Source: Methanobrevibacter sp.
GTDB lineage: Archaea > Methanobacteriota > Methanobacteria > Methanobacteriales > Methanobacteriaceae
NCBI GenBank assembly: GCA_016838945.1
Contig: JADLKP010000074.1
Coordinates: 1-9,183 of the forward strand
Direction of reading: 5' to 3'
Length of the DNA: 9,183 nucleotides
How positions within the stretch are numbered: position 1 is the stretch's first letter; each line of letters begins with the position of its first letter. Positions 1-6,458 of this stretch are shown piece by piece. A program made the translations under genes and the position numbers. The notes under the pieces are model-generated. The model searched no databases and had not been told where the DNA came from. It saw only the letters and a program-made list of their open reading frames with translations.

Positions 1-25
1 AAAATTTTATTTAAATTAATTAAAA

Positions 26-76
26 ATTTAATTTAAACGTTAAACCAATTAAACATTTAATTTAAACTAATTAAAA
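26..76. repeat. Short AT-rich direct repeat upstream of the surface-protein gene
   Basis: The 13-mer ATTTAATTTAAAC occurs at 26-38 and again at 55-67, a 29-bp offset. Each copy is accompanied by an AATTAAA(A)C element, at 47-54 and 69-76. The pair lies just upstream of the start codon at 95, where a promoter would be expected. In such AT-rich sequence this may be only low-complexity drift, or it could be an operator. No clear TATA box stands out from the background. Confidence 0.35.
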
Positions 77-94
77 CAAATAAGAGCTCAAACT

Positions 95-1402
95 ATGAAA
101 AAGATTATTCCAATATTGATCATATCATTAATCATATTATCCCCAATATTTGCTGAAAGTGTGGATGCTACAACAGTATTTTTAACTTCAGACAATATGA
201 ATGGGCATGATGCAGATTTGCACAGATTAAATGATATCAAGGATAGAGTCGAATCAAAAACCAATGGCGAAATAATCGTTATAGTGGATGATTCAGCTTC
301 AAATCCAGGAGAAGGGACACGGCTAATGAATGCAAGAAGTGATGTTGGAGTTACAATTTCAGCTGCATGTGCAGGAAATCTTGTTGAGCTTGCAGATTAC
401 TCTTCTAGAACAAGCCGAAAAGTAATTTATATCAATGCAGGTTCAGTTGATTTGAACAATATAAATTTCTTGAGAAGGTCCTATGATGACAATTGGTCCC
501 ATTACACCTTTGCATCACTAAAAAACCCAGGAAAATTCTTGAATGATGCTGGAGTAAGCTTAATCCAGCCAGCATTGGAATATCCGGATGAATGCCACAA
601 AGGAATAATCAAAGCAGATAGTGATGAGGTAAATGAATATATTGCAAATGAGATTATCAATGCAGTTTATTCAGGAACAAGCGAAAATAGACAATTGGAT
701 ACAGATTTGATAGTTAATCATAAAATGGATCCAAAATACTTGGCCCAAGATTCAAAACTAATAGTTGATGGGCATGGATCAGATATGAAAGAATCATATG
801 GTTCCTACACCACACAGCAACTATTATACATGAGCTCTTCATACATAGCAGGCTATAGCCTTGAAGTTCCCCCATCCTTTGAAGCACCAGACAATCCTCA
901 AAAGTATTCCAGCTTCAATAGATGGAGTTATTCATTCAATGATTACTGTAAAATGGCGGATATGGTTGTAGACTATATGAATGAGCATGGAAAGGCACCT
1001 GATTCCATAAATTACGAAGGTGCAACCATCGGATATTACGATTTGGTTTATAATTTTGCTTTGCTTACAGAAGATGACACAAGTGCAAGCACCATGGACT
1101 TCCCCTCAAAAATGGACTTCCATAAATACTATGATAGTTTACTATTCAGCCTATTGCCAATAGCTATCTTGCTCATTGCCTTGATTATAGTCTTGCTGAT
1201 TATTAGAAAAATAATCAGAAGCATTAAAAAAAGAATCAGAAGAAGAAAAGAAAGAAGATATATGAAAAAAAGGCAAAAGGCAATGTATGGCAGAAATCCT
1301 AGGAGATTGCACAATAGCAGAGATTCAGGATATTATTCAGATTATGATTATCCTCCTAATCAACCAAGAAGGTTGAATAGACAGCAAAGAAGACGCAGAT
1401 AA
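95..1402 (+). CDS. Exported, wall-facing membrane-anchored protein with a pseudomurein-binding-repeat-like segment
   Basis: 435 residues. Residues 1-20 form a signal peptide (MKK followed by a hydrophobic core ending SPIFA), with likely cleavage after Ala20. Residues 25-195 form an alpha/beta-looking domain containing DDSASNPGEG (65-74), of a style I associate with methanobacterial surface proteins. Residues 285-325 (KMADMVVDYMNEHGKAP followed by an I-x-Y-x-G ... YYDLVYNFALLT pattern) resemble one pseudomurein-binding repeat (PF09373-like). A membrane segment follows at 349-370, and then a strongly basic tail (371-435, KKRIRRRKERR and a terminal RRRR) that the positive-inside rule places in the cytoplasm. 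This gives a type I topology with the large domain facing the pseudomurein wall. The start is supported by the signal peptide; the upstream GAG at 84-86 is only a weak ribosome site. The gene is 21 bp upstream of, and probably cotranscribed with, the coiled-coil gene. No catalytic triad of a pseudomurein endoisopeptidase is evident. The enzymatic role, if any, is unknown. Confidence 0.85.
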   Translation: MKKIIPILIISLIILSPIFAESVDATTVFLTSDNMNGHDADLHRLNDIKDRVESKTNGEIIVIVDDSASNPGEGTRLMNARSDVGVTISAACAGNLVELADYSSRTSRKVIYINAGSVDLNNINFLRRSYDDNWSHYTFASLKNPGKFLNDAGVSLIQPALEYPDECHKGIIKADSDEVNEYIANEIINAVYSGTSENRQLDTDLIVNHKMDPKYLAQDSKLIVDGHGSDMKESYGSYTTQQLLYMSSSYIAGYSLEVPPSFEAPDNPQKYSSFNRWSYSFNDYCKMADMVVDYMNEHGKAPDSINYEGATIGYYDLVYNFALLTEDDTSASTMDFPSKMDFHKYYDSLLFSLLPIAILLIALIIVLLIIRKIIRSIKKRIRRRKERRYMKKRQKAMYGRNPRRLHNSRDSGYYSDYDYPPNQPRRLNRQQRRRR

Positions 1403-1423
1403 TAATTAAAACGGAGTTTAAAA

Positions 1424-2344
1424 ATGACAAACACTCAAAAAACACAGGAAAATGAAGAGTACATAAATAGTTTAAAAGATGAAATAAGCTATTTGAAAGA
1501 GATTCTTGCCAGCAAACTCTTTGAAGAAGATCATTTAATAAACTTTACCTGCAAACAGATAGAAACAGATTATGCATTAAAATTTGGAGTATATAAATAC
1601 AAAATCAATGAATACAAGCTTAAGATTAAGAAAACCAAAAGAACAACCCAAATGATTAAAAAAATGATTGAAAAGCAATCTGAAAAACAATTCAAAGATC
1701 AGAATCTTGAAGAAAATCAAATAAAAATTAATCAAACGAAAATCAACAAGCCAAAGATCAATATGAGTGAGATTGAAAGCCATATTGCAAATGAGTTTAA
1801 AGAGGAAGAAAACGAGCTGGAAACTGAAACTGCAAAAGTTAACATCCTCATCGAAGAGCATAAAAATAATCTTAATAATAAGCAGGATTTCAAGGAATTG
1901 GACAATGTCTATAAGGATTGCATAAGAAAGATCCATCCTGATTTACTGTTCGAACCAACAAGCTATGAAGAAAACTTATTTTATAGCTCCAAAGAAGCAT
2001 ATGAAGACAGGGATTTGGAAGAGTTAAGATCATCACAAAATTTAATAAACAGGCATCAGATCAATAAGATTCCTCAAACAGCAGAGGAACTTGAGAGATT
2101 TAGGGATAAGTTGGAAATCAATATTGAATTGGAGGATAAGGAAATTTCCGAAATCATCAATTCCAAACCCTACACACAACAAAAATTCCTCTTGGACACT
2201 AAAAAGGTCAATAGCTATAGGGAAGGATTGGTAACATCCCTATTGGAAGTTGAAAAGGAATACATCAGAATCAATAAGGAATTGACTGAATTGAAAAAAG
2301 AGAATAATCTTAGCTATAAGCTTGATTTAACTAAAGAAAACTAA
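1424..2344 (+). CDS. Cytoplasmic coiled-coil protein with a J-domain-like HPD motif
   Basis: 306 residues, very rich in Lys and Glu, with no signal peptide or membrane segment. Residues 5-90 and 215-295 look like long charged helices or coiled coils. Residues 95-118 contain a short KINQ/KINK/KINM repeat. The centre (155-201) reads like a divergent J domain: a helix DNVYKDCIRKI, then the HPD triad at 171-173, then a helix ending in SSKEAYEDRDLEEL (188-201). In J proteins the HPD loop stimulates DnaK/Hsp70; here it may be functional or only a relic fold, because helix I and the Gly/Phe and zinc regions of classical DnaJ are absent. The start is supported by GGAG at 1413-1416. The gene follows the surface-protein gene by 21 bp and should share its transcript. 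The function is not recognised; a scaffold or adaptor is an inference. Confidence 0.8.
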   Translation: MTNTQKTQENEEYINSLKDEISYLKEILASKLFEEDHLINFTCKQIETDYALKFGVYKYKINEYKLKIKKTKRTTQMIKKMIEKQSEKQFKDQNLEENQIKINQTKINKPKINMSEIESHIANEFKEEENELETETAKVNILIEEHKNNLNNKQDFKELDNVYKDCIRKIHPDLLFEPTSYEENLFYSSKEAYEDRDLEELRSSQNLINRHQINKIPQTAEELERFRDKLEINIELEDKEISEIINSKPYTQQKFLLDTKKVNSYREGLVTSLLEVEKEYIRINKELTELKKENNLSYKLDLTKEN

Positions 2345-2787
2345 TTTTGAATCATGTCTGCATTGAAGAACATGACATAGGCATCAGACCCGTCTTCATA
2401 ATAGTTAGGAACTTTCCTATCGATTTTGAATCCGAACTTTTCATAAAAGGCTACAGCAACATCGTTATGTGATTTCACTTCCAAAGTGATCCTATGGATA
2501 TCACAATTCTTGAAGATCGTTACAGCCATCATAAGTAGACGGGTTGCTATATGCTGGCCTCTGAATTTCTTATCAACTGCAAGAGCTATTATATGACCTA
2601 AACCTTCTTCTTTTACCCAAAATATGATATATCCAACAACTTCACCATCTTCAATCGCAACAAGAAAACCAGCCCCGATATCAAATAGCTGCTGAAGAAT
2701 GGCAACATCATAAGGTGTTGAAAAAGACTCCACTTCAATTTGATAAACCCTTCCCAAATCAGAAGGTACAAATTCACGAATAAACAT
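2341..2787 (-). CDS. rimI: RimI/Ard1-type protein N-terminal acetyltransferase (GNAT family)
   Basis: 148 residues, the normal length for RimI-type GNAT enzymes, which transfer acetyl from acetyl-CoA to protein N-termini (ribosomal proteins and other nascent chains in archaea). Visible landmarks: beta strands VVGYIIFWVKE (50-60) and HIIALAVD (65-72); the acetyl-CoA pyrophosphate loop RGQHIATRLL (76-85), where His79 sits at the usual second Gly of Q/R-x-x-G-x-G/A; motif B HNDVAVAFYEKFGF (107-120); and the C-terminal PNYYEDGSDAYVM (127-139), typical of the archaeal RimI/Ard1 subgroup. A short AAGG (2795-2798 on the opposite strand) lies 7 nt before the ATG. It is convergent with the coiled-coil gene, overlapping it by 4 bp, and divergent from the UPF0146 gene. 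The family call is firm; the exact peptide substrate cannot be read from sequence. Confidence 0.92.
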   Translation of the reverse strand: MFIREFVPSDLGRVYQIEVESFSTPYDVAILQQLFDIGAGFLVAIEDGEVVGYIIFWVKEEGLGHIIALAVDKKFRGQHIATRLLMMAVTIFKNCDIHRITLEVKSHNDVAVAFYEKFGFKIDRKVPNYYEDGSDAYVMFFNADMIQN

Positions 2788-2825
2788 ATAAAAACCTTAA
2801 AATAATTTAAATACATATGCTATTT

Positions 2826-2883
2826 AATTTTGATATTTGATTCTAACTTGTAATAATTTTGATATTTGATACTAACTTGTAAA
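2826..2883. repeat. 29-bp tandem duplication in the rimI/UPF0146 divergent intergenic region
   Basis: Two head-to-tail units lie at 2826-2854 and 2855-2883. Both begin AATTTTGATATTTGAT and then carry CTAACTTGTAA. By eye they differ at one internal position (T2842 versus A2871) and at the final base. The array starts 39 bp upstream of the rimI start codon and ends 166 bp upstream of the UPF0146 start codon, so it could be a paired regulator-binding site for either gene or a recent slippage duplication. With no spacers and only two units it is not a CRISPR array. Confidence 0.85.
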
Positions 2884-3036
2884 TTTACTATTATAACTAT
2901 ATACTTTACTCTATTAAAAAGATTTCTAAAAATAAAATTAAAATATGAAATAAAAGCATGAATGAAATCATATCTCGATTAAATAGAATAGATTAAATTA
3001 TTAGAAAATAGATATAATTATAATATAAAAAAACTT

Positions 3037-3043
3037 GAAAGGA
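3037..3043 (+). promoter_or_regulatory. Shine-Dalgarno site fixing the UPF0146 start at 3050
   Basis: GAAAGGA lies 6 nt upstream of the ATG at 3050. The in-frame TTG at 3035 overlaps this site and has no ribosome site of its own, so a start there would place the Shine-Dalgarno sequence inside the coding region. Confidence 0.7.
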
Positions 3044-3049
3044 ATAAAA

Positions 3050-3460
3050 ATGTGGAAGGATTTAGAGGAATACATACTTAAATCGGCTATTGAAAATAGT
3101 GAAAGAACAGGAAAAAAGACAAAGATAGTTGAGATTGGAGTTGGCAAATTTCAAACAATCTCCAAAAATTTAAGTAAGAATGAAAAGATTGATTTGATGA
3201 TGACAGACATTGATCCTGCAAATGAGGGCATTGTGAAAGATGATGTGTTCAATCCTAATATGTCCATCTATGAAGATGCGGACATACTCTTTTCAATAAG
3301 ACCTCCTGGAGAATTGCAGGAAGCCATCATGAAAATAAGTAATCAAGTCAATGCGACATTGATCATCAAACCCTTATTCAATGAGGATTTGAATATAAAA
3401 ACTCAAAAAATGAAATTGAAAAACTATAATCGTGCTTCTTTTTACATTTATGAAAAATAA
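3050..3460 (+). CDS. UPF0146 family protein (SAM-methyltransferase-like Rossmann fold)
   Basis: 136 residues from the ATG. This is a small, archaea-restricted family with no established biochemical function that I know of. The landmarks are a nucleotide-binding-like loop VEIGVGKF (27-34), the acidic end of beta-2 TDID (52-55), DDVFNP (64-69), a family hallmark SIRPPGELQ (82-90) and IIKPL (105-109). The loop and acidic residue resemble motifs I and II of S-adenosylmethionine methyltransferases, but the protein is too short to include a full substrate-binding lid and may bind a ligand without catalysis. Start choice: the ATG has GAAAGGA 6 nt upstream, which is better than the in-frame TTG at 3035. 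It stands alone, with about 180 bp before the ATPase gene, so there is no tight operon context to suggest a pathway. Confidence 0.85.
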   Translation: MWKDLEEYILKSAIENSERTGKKTKIVEIGVGKFQTISKNLSKNEKIDLMMTDIDPANEGIVKDDVFNPNMSIYEDADILFSIRPPGELQEAIMKISNQVNATLIIKPLFNEDLNIKTQKMKLKNYNRASFYIYEK

Positions 3461-3493
3461 ATTTAATTGGGTTAAATGAGATATTAAATTAAG

Positions 3494-3514
3494 ATATTAA
3501 CAATAAGTTAATAT
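3494..3514 (+). terminator. Possible hairpin terminator after the UPF0146 gene
   Basis: A perfect 8-bp inverted repeat, ATATTAAC (3494-3501) and GTTAATAT (3507-3514), encloses a 5-nt loop, 34 nt past the stop codon. It is AT-only apart from one G-C pair and is not followed by a good T tract, so termination here is uncertain. The stem could equally be an incidental palindrome in AT-rich DNA. Confidence 0.3.
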
Positions 3515-3587
3515 AAAATAATCTTTAAAATATAATTGATAGTTAAAATAATTAATTATTATATTAAATATTTTGATTATAAGTTTA

Positions 3588-3597
3588 ACTATATATT
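3588..3597 (+). promoter_or_regulatory. Candidate archaeal TATA box for the cation ATPase
   Basis: ACTATATATT is centred near 3593. Archaeal transcription normally starts about 25 bp downstream, here near 3618, which would leave a short leader of about 24 nt to the start codon and retain the ribosome site at 3632-3636. The spacing is good, but the surrounding sequence is AT-rich and other TATA-like strings exist. Confidence 0.4.
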
Positions 3598-3631
3598 GAA
3601 CTTAAAAACTATTTTTAATAATTTGAAATTT

Positions 3632-3636
3632 GGGGA
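3632..3636 (+). promoter_or_regulatory. Ribosome binding site suggesting a TTG start at 3642 for the ATPase
   Basis: GGGGA lies 5 nt upstream of the TTG at 3642. The longer in-frame option, TTG at 3630, overlaps this site and has no purine-rich sequence in front. The nearby ATG at 3649 is out of frame. The start is therefore a TTG codon either way, with 3642 preferred. Confidence 0.5.
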
Positions 3637-3641
3637 TTATA

Positions 3642-6347
3642 TTGATAGATGAAATATTAAAACAATACTCCACTCGAAAGGAAGGACTAAGCAGTACTGA
3701 AGCCAATGCTAGATTAGAACATTATGGCCTAAACAAACTTAAAGAAAAAAAGAGAGATACACCTTTAAAGCTATTTTTAGCCCAATTCTTGGATGTTTTA
3801 ATATTCATGCTCATTATTGCAGCCATAGCAAGCTATATGATTGGAAACCACTTAGATGCATTTGTCATAGTTGTAGTTGTAATAATCAACTCAATAATCG
3901 GTTTTATCCAAGAATATCGTGCAGAGAATGCTATGGAAAAGCTAAAAAGCTTAGTCAATACCTTTGCACATGTAAAGAGAGACGGTACAATCAGAAGAAT
4001 CCCTGGAGAAAGGCTTACAGTGGGAGATGTTGTAATCCTTGAAGAGGGGGATAAGGTTCCTGCCGATTTGATTTTAATAGAAGCATATGACTTATATGTT
4101 GATGAATCTTCCTTGACTGGAGAATCCGATTTGGTAAAAAAGGACACCGATTATGAAAATGTTGAAGACTTTTCCGATAAGATCAAGGATATCCGAAAAT
4201 ATTCCAAAGAGGAGAATGTTCAAAGCAAAATCGTTTCAATGAACTCAAATATCATTTTTGGAAGAGGGATAGGTGTTGTTATAGCTACAGGTATGAACAC
4301 AAGCATAGGAAAAATAGCTAAAATGATTCAAGAGGATGAAGAAGAGACCCCATTGACAATCAAGGTTGGAAAAATAGGCAAAAAGATTGGAATCATTTCA
4401 ATCTTCATCTGTATTCTTGTCTTCTTCATTGAATTTTTCCAAAGCGTTGATATTCTTGAAAGTTTTATGACTGCAGTTTCACTTGCTGTTGCAGCAATTC
4501 CTGAAGGGCTTCCTGCAGTGCTTACATTGACCTTGGCATTGGGAATGCAAAAGATGGCAAAGTCCAATGCGATAGTCAAAAGATTGTCTTCAGTTGAAAC
4601 ATTAGGATCATGCACCTACATATGCACTGACAAGACAGGAACATTAACTGAAAACAAAATGACAGTTAGGGAAGACTACTTGACAAACAAGCCAAAATCC
4701 GTTTTGATTTCAGCACTATGCAATACTGTAAGATATGAAGATGACGAATTGATAGGAAATCCTACAGATTTGGCAACCTATCATTTTGCATATGAAAATG
4801 ATTTTGAGAATCTGTATGAAAATATGAATTTAGTCAAGGAATATGAAATACCTTTAGACAGCAACAGAAAAAGAATGACCATCATTTATAGTGAAAAAGT
4901 TGAAAATGATATGAGTAAAGATATATCCTTTGACAAAAATTACTATGTGCTGACTAAAGGTGCTCCAGAATTAATTTTAGACTTCTCCAAATCAATAGAT
5001 GATAATGGAAACATAAGAATTATTGATGATGAAATTAAGGAAAACATAATCTCAAAAATTGATGAAATGACCAATTCATCTTTGAGAGTAATTGGCCTTG
5101 CTTACAGGAAAATTGACTCAAAGACATTCGAAAAAATTCTTGAATGTGATGAAAAGGTATTTGAAAACAATCAGGATTATGAAATACATAAAACATATAG
5201 TGAAAGCAAGCATCATGGAGAATCATTTGAAAATGACCTGATATTTACTGGGCTTCTTGGAATTATGGACCCTCCAAGGGAAGAGGCCATCAGTGCAGTG
5301 GCTGACTGTCAAAAGGCAGGAATCAATATTGTAATGATTACTGGAGACCATAAGGACACTGCAACTGCAATTGCAAAGGAAATAGGAATACTTGATCAAA
5401 ACCAACCTGCAGAAAATTCAAGCAAAAGGCAGATATTGACTGGACAGGAATTGGAGGATTTGAGCGATGAGGAATATGAAAAAATTGCTAAGGACATAAG
5501 AGTATATGCAAGAGTCTATCCTGAACAAAAAAGAAGAATCATTGAAGTGTTGCAGAATCAAGGTGAAATCGTATCAATGACAGGTGATGGTGTAAACGAT
5601 GCACCTGCACTTAAAAAGGCATCCATTGGAGTTGCAATGGGCAGCGGAACAGATGTGACCAAAGAATCTGCAGACATGATCATTCAAGATGACAATTTCG
5701 CTACAATCGTCTCTTCAATCAAAGATGGAAGAACAATCTATGACAACATCAAAAGATTCCTTAAATTCCAATTATCTACAAATATTGGAGCTATATTGAC
5801 CATAACAATTGGTTCATTATTGCCAATACCAACTCCATTTACCCCAATTCAGCTTTTATGGATCAACATCATTATGGATGGTCCTCCGGCCCAATCCTTA
5901 GGTTTGGAAGGGCCAGAAGAGGACCTGATGAGAAGACCTCCTGAAAGGGGAGAGCTGATTGGAAAGAAAGCAATGGTGAAGATTCTCATTTCAGGAATCG
6001 TGATGACCATAGGCACTTTGGGATTGTTCATTTGGGAATTGAACAATGGCGGTGCAAATGTAAAGACAAAAGCCATTACAGTTGCATTTACAGTATTTGT
6101 ATTATACCAATTATTCAATGCATTGAACTATAGGTCAAGTTCCAAAATGAGAAATACAATGCTTTGGCTATCCCTTATAGGATCATTCATATTGCAGGTT
6201 CTTGTAATATATGTGCCATTCCTGCAGACCGTATTCAAGACATGTTCAATTGGACTTACTGATTGGATTTTGATAATCATAGTCTCTGCAATAATCCTGA
6301 TTACAGATAAGATTTCCAATATTGCTGTAGAAAAAGCTTTTAATTAA
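3642..6347 (+). CDS. P2A-type cation-transporting ATPase, Pmr1/SPCA-like (Ca2+ and/or Mn2+)
   Basis: 901 residues from the TTG at 3642 (905 from 3630), normal for the family. It is an integral membrane pump that uses ATP to move cations out of the cytoplasm. Order: N-terminal cation-ATPase segment; M1-M2 (about 47-90); actuator domain with TGES (159-162); M3; M4 with PEGLP (287-291); phosphorylation site DKTGTLT with Asp330; nucleotide-binding domain with KGAPE (439-443); hinge motif TGDGVNDAP (647-655); M5-M10 (about 708-889). Ion-site residues favour the Golgi Pmr1/SPCA class. M6 reads WINIIMDGPPAQ, so Asn742, Met745, Asp746 and Gln751 match Pmr1 Asn774, Met777, Asp778 and Gln783. SERCA Glu771 in M5 is replaced by Ala717. 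This predicts one ion per cycle, with Ca2+ or Mn2+ as substrate. There is no heavy-metal-binding domain. A candidate terminator follows, then a gene for a small membrane peptide. The family is certain; ion choice is inferred. Confidence 0.95.
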   Translation: MIDEILKQYSTRKEGLSSTEANARLEHYGLNKLKEKKRDTPLKLFLAQFLDVLIFMLIIAAIASYMIGNHLDAFVIVVVVIINSIIGFIQEYRAENAMEKLKSLVNTFAHVKRDGTIRRIPGERLTVGDVVILEEGDKVPADLILIEAYDLYVDESSLTGESDLVKKDTDYENVEDFSDKIKDIRKYSKEENVQSKIVSMNSNIIFGRGIGVVIATGMNTSIGKIAKMIQEDEEETPLTIKVGKIGKKIGIISIFICILVFFIEFFQSVDILESFMTAVSLAVAAIPEGLPAVLTLTLALGMQKMAKSNAIVKRLSSVETLGSCTYICTDKTGTLTENKMTVREDYLTNKPKSVLISALCNTVRYEDDELIGNPTDLATYHFAYENDFENLYENMNLVKEYEIPLDSNRKRMTIIYSEKVENDMSKDISFDKNYYVLTKGAPELILDFSKSIDDNGNIRIIDDEIKENIISKIDEMTNSSLRVIGLAYRKIDSKTFEKILECDEKVFENNQDYEIHKTYSESKHHGESFENDLIFTGLLGIMDPPREEAISAVADCQKAGINIVMITGDHKDTATAIAKEIGILDQNQPAENSSKRQILTGQELEDLSDEEYEKIAKDIRVYARVYPEQKRRIIEVLQNQGEIVSMTGDGVNDAPALKKASIGVAMGSGTDVTKESADMIIQDDNFATIVSSIKDGRTIYDNIKRFLKFQLSTNIGAILTITIGSLLPIPTPFTPIQLLWINIIMDGPPAQSLGLEGPEEDLMRRPPERGELIGKKAMVKILISGIVMTIGTLGLFIWELNNGGANVKTKAITVAFTVFVLYQLFNALNYRSSSKMRNTMLWLSLIGSFILQVLVIYVPFLQTVFKTCSIGLTDWILIIIVSAIILITDKISNIAVEKAFN

Positions 6348-6349
6348 TG

Positions 6350-6372
6350 AAAATCTTATGTTAGGATTTTTT
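6350..6372 (+). terminator. Hairpin plus T-tract terminator after the ATPase gene
   Basis: A 9-bp stem, AAAATCTTA (6350-6358) with TAGGATTTT (6362-6370) including one G-T wobble, has a 3-nt loop and runs into six T residues (6367-6372). It begins 3 nt after the stop codon. T-rich tracts alone can terminate archaeal RNA polymerase, so this is a credible end for the ATPase transcript and suggests that the small gene downstream has its own promoter. Confidence 0.6.
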
Positions 6373-6401
6373 AAAGACTGATTTAGATTTATTAAAAAAA
6401 T

Positions 6402-6409
6402 TTTAAATA
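6402..6409 (+). promoter_or_regulatory. Candidate TATA box for the 36-codon membrane peptide gene
   Basis: TTTAAATA preceded by an A-rich stretch (6394-6400) that could serve as the BRE element. A start about 25 bp downstream would be near 6431, leaving a leader of about 28 nt that includes the strong ribosome site at 6446-6452. TATATTAAAT at 6410-6419 is an alternative. Confidence 0.4.
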
Positions 6410-6445
6410 GTATATTAAATAAAAATATATTTAATTATATTTTTT

Positions 6446-6452
6446 AAGGAGG
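6446..6452 (+). promoter_or_regulatory. Strong Shine-Dalgarno site of the 36-codon gene
   Basis: AAGGAGG sits 6 nt before the ATG at 6459. It is one of the longest matches to the archaeal anti-Shine-Dalgarno sequence in the window, comparable to those of tuf and rps10, and is the main evidence that the short reading frame is translated. Confidence 0.85.
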
Positions 6453-6458
6453 AATATT

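Noticed and set aside
1129..1936. Hydrophobic minus-strand frames opposite the surface-protein and coiled-coil genes
   Set aside because: Lys/Glu-rich and Ile-rich plus-strand codons give Phe/Leu/Ile-rich antisense frames; no ribosome sites were seen.
2826..2883. Two repeats that might be a CRISPR remnant
   Set aside because: The 29-bp units are directly abutting with no spacers, are not palindromic like typical repeats, and no cas gene is nearby.
2959..2997. 12-codon frame (MNEIISRLNRID) upstream of the UPF0146 gene
   Set aside because: It has no ribosome binding site and is too short to separate from chance in this AT-rich spacer; a leader peptide cannot be excluded but is not supported.
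3649..3651. ATG near the ATPase start
   Set aside because: It is out of frame with the ATPase; the in-frame choices are TTG codons at 3630 and 3642.
3833..6319. Several minus-strand frames opposite the ATPase gene
   Set aside because: They follow from the codon pattern of the ATPase, have no start signals and encode nothing recognisable.
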